Assembly: GCA_008000375.1 (NCBI GenBank)
Contig: SMOI01000168.1
Coordinates: 1-64,000 of the forward strand
Length of the DNA stretch: 64,000 bases
Reading direction: 5' to 3'
DNA from: Poteriospumella lacustris
Taxonomy: Eukaryota; Sar; Chrysophyceae; Chromulinales; Dinobryaceae
Shown: one piece after another, positions 1-12,500 of the stretch
How positions within the stretch are numbered: the stretch's first letter is position 1
Layout: each line of letters begins with the position of its first letter
Made by a program: the position numbers and the translations under genes
Notes under the pieces: model-generated
The model's input: only the letters and a program-made list of their open reading frames with translations
Told to the model about the DNA's origin: nothing
Databases searched by the model: none

Positions 1-598
1 TCGGCACCGCCGTCGGAGTGACGGACGGACTCGCCGATGGAGACGCCGTGGGCGTCGCTGTTGGCGCGCGACTCGGAAAGGCCGATGGAACGCGCGTTGG
101 CGCCACCGTCGGGTTCACCGTCGGAATGCGAGTCGGAGTGGCCGTCGGCATTCGCGTCGGAGTGACGGTGGGAGTGGCAGTTGGTACGGCAGTTGGGATT
201 CTTGACGGTGGGACAACGGTTGGTGAGACAGACGGGATCGCGGTGGGGTTTGCCGTTGGTGGGGTGGAGGGAATTAGCGTTGGCGAGGCAGTTGGAGGTC
301 TCGAAGGACTCGCACTGGGTGCAACTGTTGGAGATGCCGAAGGTGGTGCTGTTGGGGAGCGCGACGGAACGACAGTGGGCGATCGGGTGGGGAGGGTGGT
401 TGGGTCAGCCGAGGGTACAGTGGTCGGAACAGCAGTAGGATTCACTGTCGGGGTGCGGGTCGGTGACGTTGGAGCACGAGTGGGAACCACCGATGGCGAC
501 GCGGTGGGAGACCTTGTCGGCTGGACGGTGGGCATCATTGTCGGCTGTCGAGTGGGAGCCTTTGATGGACTGACCGTTGGATTGGTCGTGGGAGTTGG
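1..598 (-). repeat. Degenerate Pro-Thr codon repeat
   Basis: On the minus strand nearly every third or fourth codon is CCN followed by ACN/TCN, giving PTxxPT, PSxxPT and similar units to the window edge. On the plus strand the same bases read as GTCGGAGTG-type hexamer/nonamer repeats and produce a spurious Val-Gly frame. The frame continuous with the signal peptide and Cys motifs is the Pro-Thr one. Confidence 0.8.
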
Positions 599-1545
599 GC
601 AAACGTAGTAATTCCAGCCATAATACCAGTATGCACAGTAATTCGGGGATGTCGGAGCCGTAGACGGCGACTTCGTGGGAGAACGATTGTTCGACGAGCT
701 ACTGGAATCTCCGCATCCGTTAGAGCCCGAATTGTCATTGGAGGAATCATCATGGGATGTTGAACCACCGTTAGATCCCCCATGAGATCCACCATTAGAT
801 CCACTGTTGGATCCACCGTTAGATCCACTGCTAGATCCACCATGAGACCCACCATGAGACCCACCATTAGATCCACTGCTAGATCCACCGTTAGATCCAC
901 TGTTGGATCCACCGTTAGATCCACCATTTGATCCACTGTTGGATCCACCATTAGATCCACCGTTAGATCCACCATGAGACCCACCGTTAGATCCACTGTT
1001 AGATCCACCATTAGATCCACCATGAGATCCACCGTTAGATCCACTGCTAGATCCACCGTTAGATCCACCGTTAGATCCACCGTTAGATCCACCATGAGAT
1101 CCACCGTTAGACCCACCGTTAGATCCACCGTGAGAACCGCCGCCGGAGCCGCCACCAGAGCCGTTGCAGGAGTAACTAATCCATCCATAGTACCAGCAAG
1201 AGCACGATGATGAGGACTCCGCATGAATGTTATCGGCGTCCCCTTTCATCAACAGCAGATCATCAGGAACTGTTGCCAGTGCAGACAGCGGCTGAAATGG
1301 AAGTCTGGTGTGTTCAGTACGCCTCACGGAGTCCGGGAGACCCTCGAGGTGTCTGCGTTGCTGAAGCGCAGCCTTCACATCCGATAGTGATTGAAGGCGT
1401 ACAGGAAAGGATCCCTCTGCAAAGGCGATCCCTACAAACGTGTATGTTAGGCCACGACAGATCAGTGGAGCAAGCAATAACACTTACCGACAATCCAGGA
1501 GAGGAAAAAAATGAACCTCGCGAGCGAAAAAGATACCATGGTCAT
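1..1545 (-). CDS. Secreted Gly/Ser/Asn- and Pro/Thr-repeat protein, 3' end beyond window
   Basis: Two exons (1488..1545 and <1..1431) with a 56-nt GTAAGT...TAG intron (1432-1487) containing a CTAAC-like branch site. The ATG at 1545 opens a classic signal peptide: basic/polar start, then the core RFIFFLSWIVGIAFA, with cleavage probably near residue 24. About 70 mature residues of ordinary sequence follow. Next come a 13-residue Cys motif (residues 96-108, CSCWYYGWISYSC), a Gly-Ser-Asn/His repeat block built on GSNG (about residues 109-235), a Ser/Asn-rich linker, and a second copy of the motif (residues 285-297, CAYWYYGWNYYVC). From there to the edge runs a Pro-Thr-rich block (PTxxPT), open for at least 200 residues. 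Such PT blocks are typical of O-glycosylated wall or surface proteins in algae and stramenopiles. Family not recognised; extracellular location is well supported and function is unknown. Confidence 0.75.
765..1140 (-). repeat. 12-nt coding minisatellite (GSNG unit)
   Basis: About 30 tandem copies of a 12-nt unit, read on the minus strand as GGATCTAACGGT with AAC/CAT/AGC variants. They encode Gly-Ser-Asn/His/Ser-Gly inside the secreted protein at 1-1545. The repeat also creates artefactual open frames on both strands. Confidence 0.9.
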
Positions 1546-1631
1546 CTTGTGAGTTACAGGATGAACTGGAATTCCACGCAAACGATTGGTCGATTAAAGC
1601 TGTGTGAACAAGAAATTGACTTCGAAGAAAT

Positions 1632-1700
1632 TTGAGAGAACTTGAGAGAACTTGAGAGAACGTGAGAGAACTGAGAGAACTCGAGAGAAATTGAGAGAAC
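1632..1700. repeat. 10-nt tandem repeat upstream of the secreted-protein start
   Basis: Seven imperfect copies of TTGAGAGAAC (9-10 nt each) lie 87-155 bp upstream of the ATG at 1545. Transcribed from the minus strand they are CT-rich (GTTCTCTCAA). They fall in the 5' UTR or core promoter of that gene. Confidence 0.8.
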
Positions 1701-2042
1701 AACAAAAAAAAGAAACAAAAAGAAACAAAAAATTTGAGTAAAAAATTCGGAAAACGCTTGCGGCCAAGACAAACAGTGTTGAATGTTAGAGTCTTTGACG
1801 AAAGTGTTGCACCTTTGTTTAATGTAGTCGGTATAGATTGGAGTTGGAGTTCATTGACTTGGGCCTTACGGATCGAGGACAGCCAACAGGCCAACAGCAG
1901 CAACGCAACGACTTCCGAAGCCAGCAAGCCAGCGGCCAGCGTCGCATTTCTTCGTCGAGCCCAGAGATTTAGGAATCAAGGGGTCTGCTGGTTGCTGCAA
2001 AGAAAAGAGACAGCAGACAAAAGACAAAAGACAATGGACAAC

Positions 2043-2075
2043 GAACGACGACGACGACGACGACGACGACGACAC
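2043..2075. repeat. ACG triplet microsatellite
   Basis: A near-perfect run of ACG/CGA triplets, about ten units, in non-coding DNA between the secreted-protein gene and midasin. Confidence 0.85.
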
Positions 2076-2889
2076 GACGACAGAACACAGGTTCCCAAAT
2101 GACCTATCCCAGACTGTTGAGTCATTCCAATCTTGCACCTTCTCGGTCTGTATATCGTCTGCTCAATATTATTTTGAACTGACCTCACTTTCAAACCTTC
2201 TTTTGTTCGTCTTCTCAATGACCTTTTTAGTGAACTTATCACATCGCACTTCACATACAGTTTGGCGGAGCCAACAATGACAGAAGGCACGCAGTTCACG
2301 GGTCATTTCTGCAGGTGTTTCACTATGATGCGCACGCAATAGAAGCGCGAAGTCTGTAATTTTTACGAATATACATAAGTATATATATTTTATATATTTA
2401 TCTGCAAAATTTCTCGAAGGTTTTGTCGCCAGAGTAGGTAAAACAACGACCCGAAGTGGATGACTTTCTCTGTTGACCATTTCATTCACGCGTCCGAATG
2501 TCGCCAACCTGGGAGAGAAAAGTTTGGAAAAACATACCACCACGTACCTTGAGAGTACTTATATCGATGACATTCAAAAATACTCTTTTCTACGACAGTT
2601 ACGTCGAGTTACATCGAAAATACAGGCGAAAATACATTGCATCGAAACGTTTTCGCTCCGAAAAACTGCCAGAACTTCGGTTCTACCGATCAGACACAAA
2701 CAAGACAGCGTTCGTTGGGTGTACCCTGCGTCGCCCCATCGATGTAAACCTTTTCGTTTCGTTGGAACGCATGCCAAGACGTCACAACAGGCCGCCGACG
2801 ATGCAAAAACGCCACTTCGGTGTTAGTGGCACTCTGACCGATGGAAAAATGCCCGAGCTCAGCCGCTCCCCATGTCACATGGGGATGTC

Positions 2890-3440
2890 TGTAGACGACG
2901 ATGAATGTAACATCATACAAAGGCTTCGCGACACGGCCGAGTCGCTATACCTGGCGGTGAATGTCACTGCAGCGGCTCACACCGCACCTGACTCGTGCCG
3001 CCACCTGCGGGGAGCTGCAAGTTGCATCGAACGGAGGCCTGCCCAGCCCCGACCACACCAACAACAGCCACAGCAAGCATCAAGTGGCTAGCAGCAAGCG
3101 TCGTCGATCGGCGCCAGTGCTGCCAACGACAGCGACTGGAGCTTTACCAACACAACATAACGTGGCCGACGTCGCGGACCGCAAGTGACTCGCAGCTTGT
3201 TCTCGTGCCGACAGCTGTAGCAACTCCAGCCAGGTTGCAGTCGACGGCGATGACCACATCGCGTGTTGAGCGGATGCCTCTTGCCGTCGGCAATGGCATG
3301 TTGCGGTCTCTGCGTCGCTGCAGCGCGTCGACGGCGGCCTGTGCGCAGCAAGCTCGAGAATGAGGTGAAGCAGGCGCACGCTAAGGACCAGAAACTGCTC
3401 AACAACGTCAAGGACCACGACGTTGGAACAGTTCGTCAAG
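2890..3440 (+). pseudogene. Fragmented coding-like stretch, possible pseudogene or unresolved multi-exon gene
   Basis: Three consecutive plus-strand segments each look protein-like but lie in different frames. About 2960-3188 carries a Ser/His/Asn-rich segment ending NVADVADRK. About 3210-3360 carries TSRVERMPLAVGNGM and more. About 3335-3430 carries a Lys/Gln-rich, coiled-coil-like stretch, LENEVKQAHAKDQKLL. No intron of the size used elsewhere here (44 nt or more) joins them cleanly; the first junction would need about 31 nt. It could be a decayed gene, a gene with sequence errors, or chance. Confidence 0.25.
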
Positions 3441-3596
3441 TCGGTGCAAATCAGGTGTTTTGGTGGTGGTGTCACCCCAGATTGCCCCCTATTTCCAACG
3501 ACCCGCCGCCTCTGCTGCACCATTTCACAAAAGTAATCAAATTAATCAACGATGGTTTCTCACACAAAACAAATAAACTATGCTCTACGATGGCGT

Positions 3597-6500
3597 CTAC
3601 GTGCTGGACAATTGGTTGCTCAACTGCATTTTGATCATTTCGAACCACTGCTTCAGGGCATCGGCCAGTACATCGGGCAGCTTGCCCACCTCTTGAATGG
3701 CCACATAGTACGGGAAGGGGAAGTCGTCGAAGTAGTGGGTGGTAACGATGCCTTGGTTGGTGAATTTGACCGATTTCGTTTGGAAGATGGAGTCGCGCGC
3801 GTCTTGGTTGCAGTCGATGATGACCAGCACCACCAAGATGTGCTGCTCGGACATCGTGCGGATGATCTGCTCCAGGCGCTGTCGGTTGTCCGTGTCCACA
3901 CGGGCATCCGACAATAAGAAGCAGATCTGCAGCACCGCCGTGTCCCCGTTACTGCTGTGGCTGCTCAGCAACGAGTCCTTCGCTCGCTGGAAGACCGGAA
4001 TGGTGTCTTGCAGCGACTGAGACACGTTCGTCTCTTCGGCTTGGAACTGGAAGTGCGCAGCGACTTGCGTGCCGACGTCTTCGGTGAACGTCTTCCCGAA
4101 GGGGTGAATGACGTTCAGATCCCGCGCAAAGGACGCGATGCACAGCTCGCCCACTTCGAGGCGCACCAAGGCGGTGGACAGCATTGCCAGCGAAGACATC
4201 GCCAATTGCCCCGCCGTGGACTGACCCATGGACCGCGAGTCATCGATCATCAACATGATTTGATACGCCCGCTTCGCCGGCTTCGTTCTGCGCAGCCAGA
4301 TCTTGTCCTTGCGGTAACCAGAGGCGATGTATGGAATCACCTTGCGCATGTTGATTCTCTTTCCCGTGCGGTAGTCGCCCTGGAGGCGGGTCGCCAAAGT
4401 GGGCGCCAAAATCAACCGCAGCGTCTCGCTGAGGCGCAGCGCGTGCGCCTCTGTCTGTGATCGATACTGTTGCCATCGCTGGCGCGCTTGCTGTGCCTGG
4501 GCGGACGAGAGCATCAACACGCGATTCTCAACGGGGCGGCCGTCGACGCGTTTCTCGTCGTCCTCGGTGCGGTCGACAGCCGCGTCTCCCTTGGCGCCGA
4601 AAACGAACTGCTGGCTAGTGTACATCGCCTTGCCCAGCGCAGTCATCGGGTCCGCTGGACCCGCGTCGCTCCGTGCAGGCTGGGCCTCCTCGCGAGCAGG
4701 ACCATCGTCGTTGTTGTCCAACTCGTCCAGCTCCTTCTGCTCGTCCTCGCCGTCCACGTCCATGAGAGGCTCGTTCTTCTCCGCCTTGCGTCGCTTCTTT
4801 CGTTGCGGCTGCTCTTTCTGAGCCATCGACTGCGCCTGCGATGACTCGTCGCGATCTCTCTTGCGCTCCTCGCGGTCGCTGTCGACAGGGTCCTGCTTCG
4901 TCTCGCGGTACGTTGGCTTCTGTGGCGGGACGTCGTCGGCCTCGTCGAAGAACTTCGGCGGCACTTTGCCCTCGTCCGACGACCCGTCGTCGTCCGCATC
5001 GGAAGCATCGGACGCGTCGTCTTCGCGGTCGTGAGACTCGTCGGGGATTTCACCCGACTGCGGCAGTTGCTTGGCCTTGTCCTTGTCGGACGCGGCGAGG
5101 ACCTGCGACAGGTTGTTGGACGCGTCGTGTTGGTCCGCGTACTCGTAGGCGTCCTGCCTCTGCGACGGGTCCATCTCGTCGTCCTTCTCGTCGTCGGAGT
5201 CGTGCAGGTGTCCGTCGTTGGCCTCGTCGGCTTTGTCTTGGATGTTCAGGCGGCGGTGCCACTCCTTCTCGATGTCGCCCATCTGCAGAAATGGGTTCTT
5301 CTCCTGTCGGTTGCGCGGCTGCTGGCGCTGCGAGGGGCGCTGGTCGGAGGCTGACGGTGGCTGCGACGGGTTGCGATTGCTGTTGTCGCCGCTGTCCTCT
5401 CCGCTGGAGGAGGCCGACGAGGACGACGGCTTCTTGTCCTTGTTCTGAGGCGCGGACTCGTCCTGCGCGTCGCGGTCGTCGTGGTCGTCCTCCTCGTGGT
5501 CGTCTCCTCCGGGCCCCGTCTCTTTCTCCTCGTCCTCCTTCGCCTCCTCGTCCGCGTCGGTCTGCGGCTGATTCAGAATGCGATCGTTGCCGGCTTCGTC
5601 GTGGATGCCGTGGGTCAGCGGCTGCTTCTGCTTCTTCTTGTTCTTCTTGTCGAAGTTGGGCTTCTGCTCCTTCTCGAGCGGATCGTCCTTCTTCTCGGGC
5701 TCCTCGTCGGGCAGGTTTCCGTCGCCGCCGTTGGGCTGCTGGTTGGCGTCGTCGTTGTCGGCGTCTTCCTCGCCGCCGTCTTCGTCGTTCTTCTCGTCGT
5801 CGTCGGAGGGAATCTCCTCGCCCAAGACGCCGCCCTGTTCGTCCTCGTCGACGTCCATTCGGTCCTCCTCCGCCCCTTCGTCCTCGCCCTCGACGTCTCC
5901 GTCGAGTTGCATGTCGTCGGGCAGCTCATCGCCCGCGGCGTCCTTCTCGTCGGCGCCTTCGCCGTCCTTGTCGTCGTCGTCGGCCATCGCCTCCGCGTGG
6001 TGCTCGCCCTCCGCCTCGTCGTTGCCTTCGTCGTCGCCGCCGTCCTCTTCATCGTCGGCGTTGTCGTCGCCGTCCTCTTCGTCCTCGTCCTGCTCCTGCA
6101 CCTGCACCCCGCGTGGACGGTCGACGGCTTCCTCTTCCTCGTTGACGCGGTCCTCGTCGGCGTCGTCGGCGTCGTCGGCTTCCGGTTTATTCGCCTTCTG
6201 CGGCGCCTTGTCGGGTCCGTCGTGGTCCTCGTCGCCGGCCTCGGCCGTGTCGTCCTCGTCGGTGTCCTTCGTGTGCATCTCGTCCTCGATGGTGTCGCCC
6301 TTCATCTTGCTGTCCTTCTCGAACTTCTCCTGCTTGTCCTTCCCGTCGTCCTTGTCATCGTCGTCCTCCTCGTCGCTGTCCCACTGACGCTCGTCGACGA
6401 TGTCGTCTTCGTCGGCGTCGCCCATTTCGCGGTCCAACTCGTCGCCCTCGTCGTCTTCGTCTTCTTCCTCGTTGCGACGGTTCTCCTTCTCCTCCTCCTC

Positions 6501-9500
6501 GTCCTCGCTGGGCAGGTCGAACATGTCGCCGTCGAAGTCCTGCGTCATCTCGACGCCCGTGTCCTTCTCGTTCTTGTCGAGCGTCTCCTTCGGCTTCTGC
6601 TCGTCCTTCGGCTTCTCGTCGAGGTCCTTCAGCGACTGGTCCTTGTTGCCCAGCAACTGCTCCTCGTTCTCGATCTCGTTGCTCACGTCCTTCTTCCCGT
6701 CGCCCTCGCCCATGCCCGTGCCGTCGACATCGTCCTCGAAGCGCATGTCGCCCACGTTGCCGCCGTTCTCGTTGCCGTTGTTCTCGCCGTCGCCGTCGGC
6801 CTGTTGGCTGCAGATGCCCTTCGCCACGAGATTGCGGAACACGCGCAGCACGACGTACGACAGCTTCGTGAAGGCCTTGTACGCCAGCAGGTGCTGATCG
6901 ATCAGCGCCGCGTGGCCGGCGAAGACCAGGTCCACCATGTCGCGCAAGACACTGAGCACGGGGGCGATGCGGGACACGTACGTCAACGGCAGCGCAGACA
7001 ACTTCTGGGTCAGCGCCTCGAGCGCGGAGCTCAGCGACCGCGCGCAGACGCAACTGCGAAGGGTCAGCAGCGCCTCCTCCAGATACGCGGTCAAGACGTC
7101 ACTGGCGCGCGCTGGCGACGGCGTCGAGTCGTCACCCGACGCGTCGGCGTGGGCGGCTGGCTCCGCATCGCCAGCGGATGCGAGGCGCTGCTGCGGCGTT
7201 CGCGACAGCAGACGCTGCACGGACAACCGCGCCGCGTCCACGCATGCGGCCATCAGGCGCTGCACCTCGGACTCTTGTTCATCGCTCACGGCCAGCGCCG
7301 TCGTGGCGAGCGTCGCTTGGATCGACTGCACTTCGGCGACGAGCGAGAGCACCTCGTCGCACTTGTGGCGCCCGAGAAGACCCTGCAGCACGCCGAAGAC
7401 CGACGACTTCGCCTGCAGCTGCGTCAGGTGGCTCTGCAGTGCGTTCACTTGCGCGAACATCTGCGGCAACTGCTCGATGACGACCGCTTCCGATGGCAGC
7501 GCCTGCATCGACGAGGCGTGTCGTCGGAGAGCGAACAGCATCGTCTTCGCCGCTCCGATCGTGAAGAGACCCGCGTCGCGTCGGCCGCCCATCGGACCGG
7601 CGACGTGCGGATCGAGGGACGCCGCCTTCATCAGCGTCTCGATCATCTCGTGGACCTGCGCCACCGCTTGGCCGATGTCCGCGTGCGACCACGTCAACAG
7701 CAGCTCCTTCGGCGGCAGGTCGTAGACCAGCTGGTCGTCCGCCTCGCCGTCGCCGGCCTGCAGCAGCGCAGCACTCTTCTTGCTGTCCGTCATGTGGTCG
7801 AACAGCTCCGAGCCGTCTTGCAACGCCCGCAGCATCAAGTACAGACGCACGAAGCAGCGCAGCAGCAGTCGGACGCGAATGTCCACCTCCTGGAACGCGG
7901 CGCACCACTGCGCCACCGGCGACGCCCCCTGCGCCTTCGCCGTCAGCGACACCGACTCGGCCACCAGCGTCGACAACGTGTGGTGCGTGCGCTGGAAGGC
8001 GACCATCTCGCGCAACGCCTCGCCCGCGGTCGACCGCAGGCGCAAGGCCTGCACGAGCATGCTCTCGGCCAGATGCAGCATGTTCAGCACGTCGCGATGG
8101 CTCACGTCCGGCGAGTGCGTGCTCACGGCCTGCACGCGCAGCTGCCACAGCTCCATCAGGTTGCGCTGGAAGTAGAACTCGCCTTTCTCCAGCACGTTGC
8201 GCGACACGTCGCTGCCGCTCGTGGCGTGGCTGACGAGGAAATGCAGATCCTGCGCCAGCAGGACGGACACGTAGCTCGTCTGGCTCAGGACGGCGGCGTT
8301 GTCGCGGATTTCCGACGGCAACATCGACTGCAAGGCGCTGAAGCCGTGGTCGTGCAGCGTCTCCATCAGGTCGCGCACGGCCCGCCACTTCATGTTCTTC
8401 TTCACGTCCGCCCCGCGCAGCGAGGCGATGCGGTCGAAGACCTCCTGCGACATGCTCTCACAGAGATCCGCCGCCTGCAGCGAGTAGTTGACGCTAGTCG
8501 CGGGCATCGTGCGCGCGACGGCTTCGTCGGTCTTCGCTTCGTCATCGCCATCGCCATCGCCGCCGTCGCCGTCGCCGTCGCCCAGGAGGTACGTGACGTC
8601 GAAGAGGTCCACGAGGTAGCTCTTCACCTTCTTCACGTACGACGGCAGCTTCTGCAGCGTCGCCGGCAGCTGCGCGAGCATCGCCTCGGCGTGTCGATCC
8701 GCGGGGGTCGCCTTTTTCTTCGTCGCGAAGATCAACGAGCGGTCGAGGAACTGGTCGAGGTAGTCGTCGATCTTCAGCTCGCGGTCGTCCTGCGCGGCCA
8801 ACGCCAGCGGGTACAGCTGCGCGTCGGACGGCACCTCGACGGCGGGAATCAACTCGCCCGCCTCGTTCACGAGATTCTTCGTCGTCTCGCGGTCGATGAG
8901 CATCTGCACGGACGTCGACAGCACGTCCTTGTCGTACTCCTGCACGATCTTGTGCAGCTTGCGGTGCACCTTCTCCGAGTTCTCCAGCAGCGCGTACGCG
9001 TTGAGGTCGTCCCACTTGCCGAACTTCACTTCGTTCTTCACGCGCTCGTGCAACGGAGCACGCAGCAGCTCTTGGAAGCGACGCACCACCGGCAGGAACT
9101 GGGCGAAATAGTGCCAGATGCCGAGCAGCAGGTGCGTCAGGTGGCGGTGGAGGTACTGGCGCACCGTCGTCGTCTTCGGCGTGAAGACCGCCGGGCCCAT
9201 CTCCGCGTCCTCCTGGTGCAGCATCAAGCTCATCGCGCGTACCAAGTGCAAGCGCGCGGCAAATTCGCCCACCGTGGCGGTTCGCAGGAACGTGTCGATG
9301 GTCTTCACGAACGTCGCGAGGAAGCTCTGGACGTCCTCGGGCAGGACGCTGTGCAGCGCTTGCGACGAGGCCTCCGGGTGCACCGTTGGCTCCGGCGCGG
9401 CGGCCTTCTCCCACCAGACCATGCGCTGCCAGTCGACCTGCAGCTCCGCGAGCTTCACCTTGCGGTACTTCTGCAGCAACAGCGGCACGTCGAGCTGGAA

Positions 9501-12500
9501 GACTTTCATCAGCGAGAACCAGTGCTGCGCCGCCTGCTGGCAGTGCTGCACCTCGGTCTTGCGCAGCAGCGTCGTCCAGCTGGAGTACTCGAAGCGACGC
9601 CAGCGGATGATCATGCTCGTCACGCGCTTCATCGCCGCGGCGAGCGAGACGTGCTTCGCCGCCACCTGCTCCCACTCCTGCATCACCTGCAGCAGCACCT
9701 GGAACTGCACCAGCATCTTGCTCAGCGACAGCTGCGCCACTGACGCGTTCATGATCTGCAGACACAGGCGCAGGATCTTGAACAGAATCTCGTTGCCGGG
9801 GAACTGCTGCAGCAAGAGGCGCACGGACTGCTCCGTCGCCCGCAGGGGCGGCATCGCCAACATAATCTCCTCGGGGAAGGCGCCGACTTCTTCGATGTTC
9901 CGTGGGCAGAAGTGGTCGTCGCCGATGCGCTCGATCGCGTCGTCGTTCGACTCGTGAGGGAACGGGTTCAGCAGGTACGCCAAGTCGCGGTCCAAGACGA
10001 ACTCGTCGGCGACGACCGCTTTCTTCGCTTTGCCCTTTGCCGCCCGCCCACCGGCGGGTGCGAAGCTGACGCTCTTCGCAGACGCCGACTGGTCGACGTC
10101 TACGTCGCCATCTTCGTCGACGCGATGATGCGCCTGGTGCAGGCCCAAATGCCAATAGACGCCCGCCGCCAGCTCGAGGCCGTAGTGGTTGGCGCGCTGG
10201 CTCTCTGCGAACAACGACGTGTCCGCCGCCCAGGCGTCGTGCTCCATCGAGCGGTACTCCTGCACCACCGTCTCCGCCTCCTGTTGGCGGTACACCTGCA
10301 GCGCCGACGCAGCCTTTCCGGCCTTCTTGTCGACATGCGACGCCGCCGTCGACAGGACGAAGCGCATGTGCGTCGACACGACCCGCAGCACCATCGCCAC
10401 ATCGTCGAGCAGCTTCCCGCCGCCCACGACGTCCGCGTCGTCGCCGTCGGCCTCGTCGACGTCCATGTCCGCCTCGTCCTCGTCTCTGTCCGCGCTCGCT
10501 GGCTCCAAGTACTTCTTCAGCGCCGACATGTGGTCGGGGAACTGCTGTCGGAACGACCGCTCCGCGCGCTTTTCGTCGGTGTCGTCCTCTTCGTCTTGAC
10601 GAGACTTGTACATCGACGCCTTCGCGCTGGAGGCTTTCTTGCGCTCGGCTTCTTCTTCTTGGTACAGGCGCACGAACTGCAAGAGGATCGGGTTCAACAG
10701 CGATTTGCTGTCGCGCGGCGAGGCCAGGCCCTGCGACCACAGCATCGACGTCTGCACCATCTGCGAGAACAACACCCAGCGGTTCTTCGTCGAGAAGTTG
10801 TGAGAGCGCAGCACCGGCGACGTCAGAATCGACCGCATGCAACGCTGGCGCAGGTCGCTGCCTGGTACGTTGACCACGGCGCCCGAAGGAGCAGCAGCCG
10901 ACGCCAGTCGCCGCTGCTTCAACGCGAAGGCGGCGTAGCCCCACTGCACGGCCTGCATCACGCCGTGCATCGCCGACACGATCGGCACGACGTAGTCGTC
11001 GTACATCGGCGAGAACTTCTGCCGCAGGACGCTCACGACGGTGTCGGCGTTGCTGAGCCAACTGGTCACCAACGACTGCACTTCCAACGGCAGGCGCGCG
11101 TCGTCGGCCATCGCATCGAACAGACCTTGGATCGCCGCCGCTTGGAGCGCGCCGCTCGTCTTCGCACTGCGAAGCATCGCGTACAGCTCCTCAAAGGCCT
11201 GCTTCTCTTGCTCCTCCTCGTCGCCGACCTCTTCGGAGACGAAGCGAGGATGCCGACGGATGAAGACGCGCTGTTGATAGGCCGCGACCAGCTTCTGCAG
11301 CCGCAGCGCGTCCTCGCCCAGGACCACCGCCGTTTGGTCCACCAACGGGTAGCCCGCCAACGTGCGCACGGCGACGGTGGTGGCGAAGCACTGCGACGCT
11401 GCCTGTGCCTCTTGGGCGTAGAGCCGCGCGCGCCACGCCTGCAAGTGCGAGGGGTCCAGCGGACTCGACGGAATGCTCAGGTCGAAGCGCAGCTCGTGCA
11501 CGACTCGCGCCGCCAGCGCCAGTGTCTCCAAGAGACGAATCTCGTCCGCCGCCTCGTCGAAACAAGCGACCAGCTGCTCCGCCGCAAATCGCAGCGGAGC
11601 CACCACGGCGTCCAAGGCGGTGCCCAAGTCAGTCAGATGGCGCAGGGCTTCGTACAACGACTTGACGTCGCTCGCCAAGTCCACGGACGGCGACTGCAGA
11701 GACGCCAACAGGTTGTGCTGCTCCGCCGCGGGGAGCGCATCTCGAACGACGGACAGCAGCGTGTGGATGCGCGTCCTCAGCAGCGCCACCTGTGGGTGGA
11801 TGACGCTCACGGCGTAGCTGTCGCCGGCGGGGACGTGGGTCACGGCGGACACTTGGCCGAGGAAGTCCAATGCGATCTTCTTGCGCAGCGACGACTGGTC
11901 CGACAGGTAAATGCCCCGCGAGAAGCCCGTTTCGCCCGCCAGTACCGATTGGAAGGCCCCTGACACGTACCGTAGGACCCAAGGGGACAAGCGGGCGCCG
12001 TTCGTGACCAGCTGCTCGACGTTCTTGTAGCTGTTGCTGTGTGCGCCGCTGGAGGAACGCGTCAACAAGGCATCGTACACCGCCTCCGCACGAGGCTTCT
12101 TCACGATCGACTGCTGCTCCAAAATGAACATTTCGACGACGCTGAAGTCCTGGTACAGTCGCTGGTGGTCGGCCTCCGCGTCGTGGTCTTCTTCGTGCAG
12201 GGCGACGTACTCCTCCAAGTCCCGGCGCAGCACCTCCAGCTCGTTCATCACCGACGGAGCCACCGACCGGAACATCTCCAGTGCCACCGCCGCAGGGAAC
12301 GAAGGGTCGTTCCGCACGAGACAGTCGAGCAGCCACTGGACGACCTGCGCAGACGCGACCGTCGCCATCGAAATGCGGGTCGTGGTCTGCACACCCGCGA
12401 TCAGATGCTGCAGATCGTCACGGACGGCGTCGATCTGCACGTCCTGCACAACGCTGCCGCTCATCAACAGCAGCTGGCCCATGGCCAGGCACGCCCGCTT

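Larger units (their letters stand above)
1546..3596. other. Intergenic region, about 2 kb
   Basis: Contains the promoter of the minus-strand secreted-protein gene (right next to 1545), the 10-nt repeat, the ACG microsatellite, an AT-rich patch around 2365-2405, and the 3' flank of midasin. Small open frames exist on both strands, but none up to about 2880 has domain-like sequence or a convincing splice pattern. The stretch 2890-3440 is listed separately. Confidence 0.5.

Noticed and set aside
18-608. Plus-strand Val-Gly repeat frame
   Set aside because: The complementary minus frame continues from a signal peptide through two Cys motifs. The VG frame is only the reverse reading of Pro-Thr codons.
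535-1224. Minus-strand Thr-Val-Asp-Leu repeat frame
   Set aside because: It is out of frame with the signal peptide exon and the WYYGW motifs. The GSNG frame fits both sides.
1734-2102. Plus-strand open frame of 122 codons ending in poly-Arg
   Set aside because: It ends in the ACG microsatellite, and no family-like sequence is visible.
5481-9743. Plus-strand open frame of about 1420 codons opposite midasin
   Set aside because: It is a Val/Leu/Arg/His-rich complement of the acidic tract and linker of midasin, with no independent start context or motifs.
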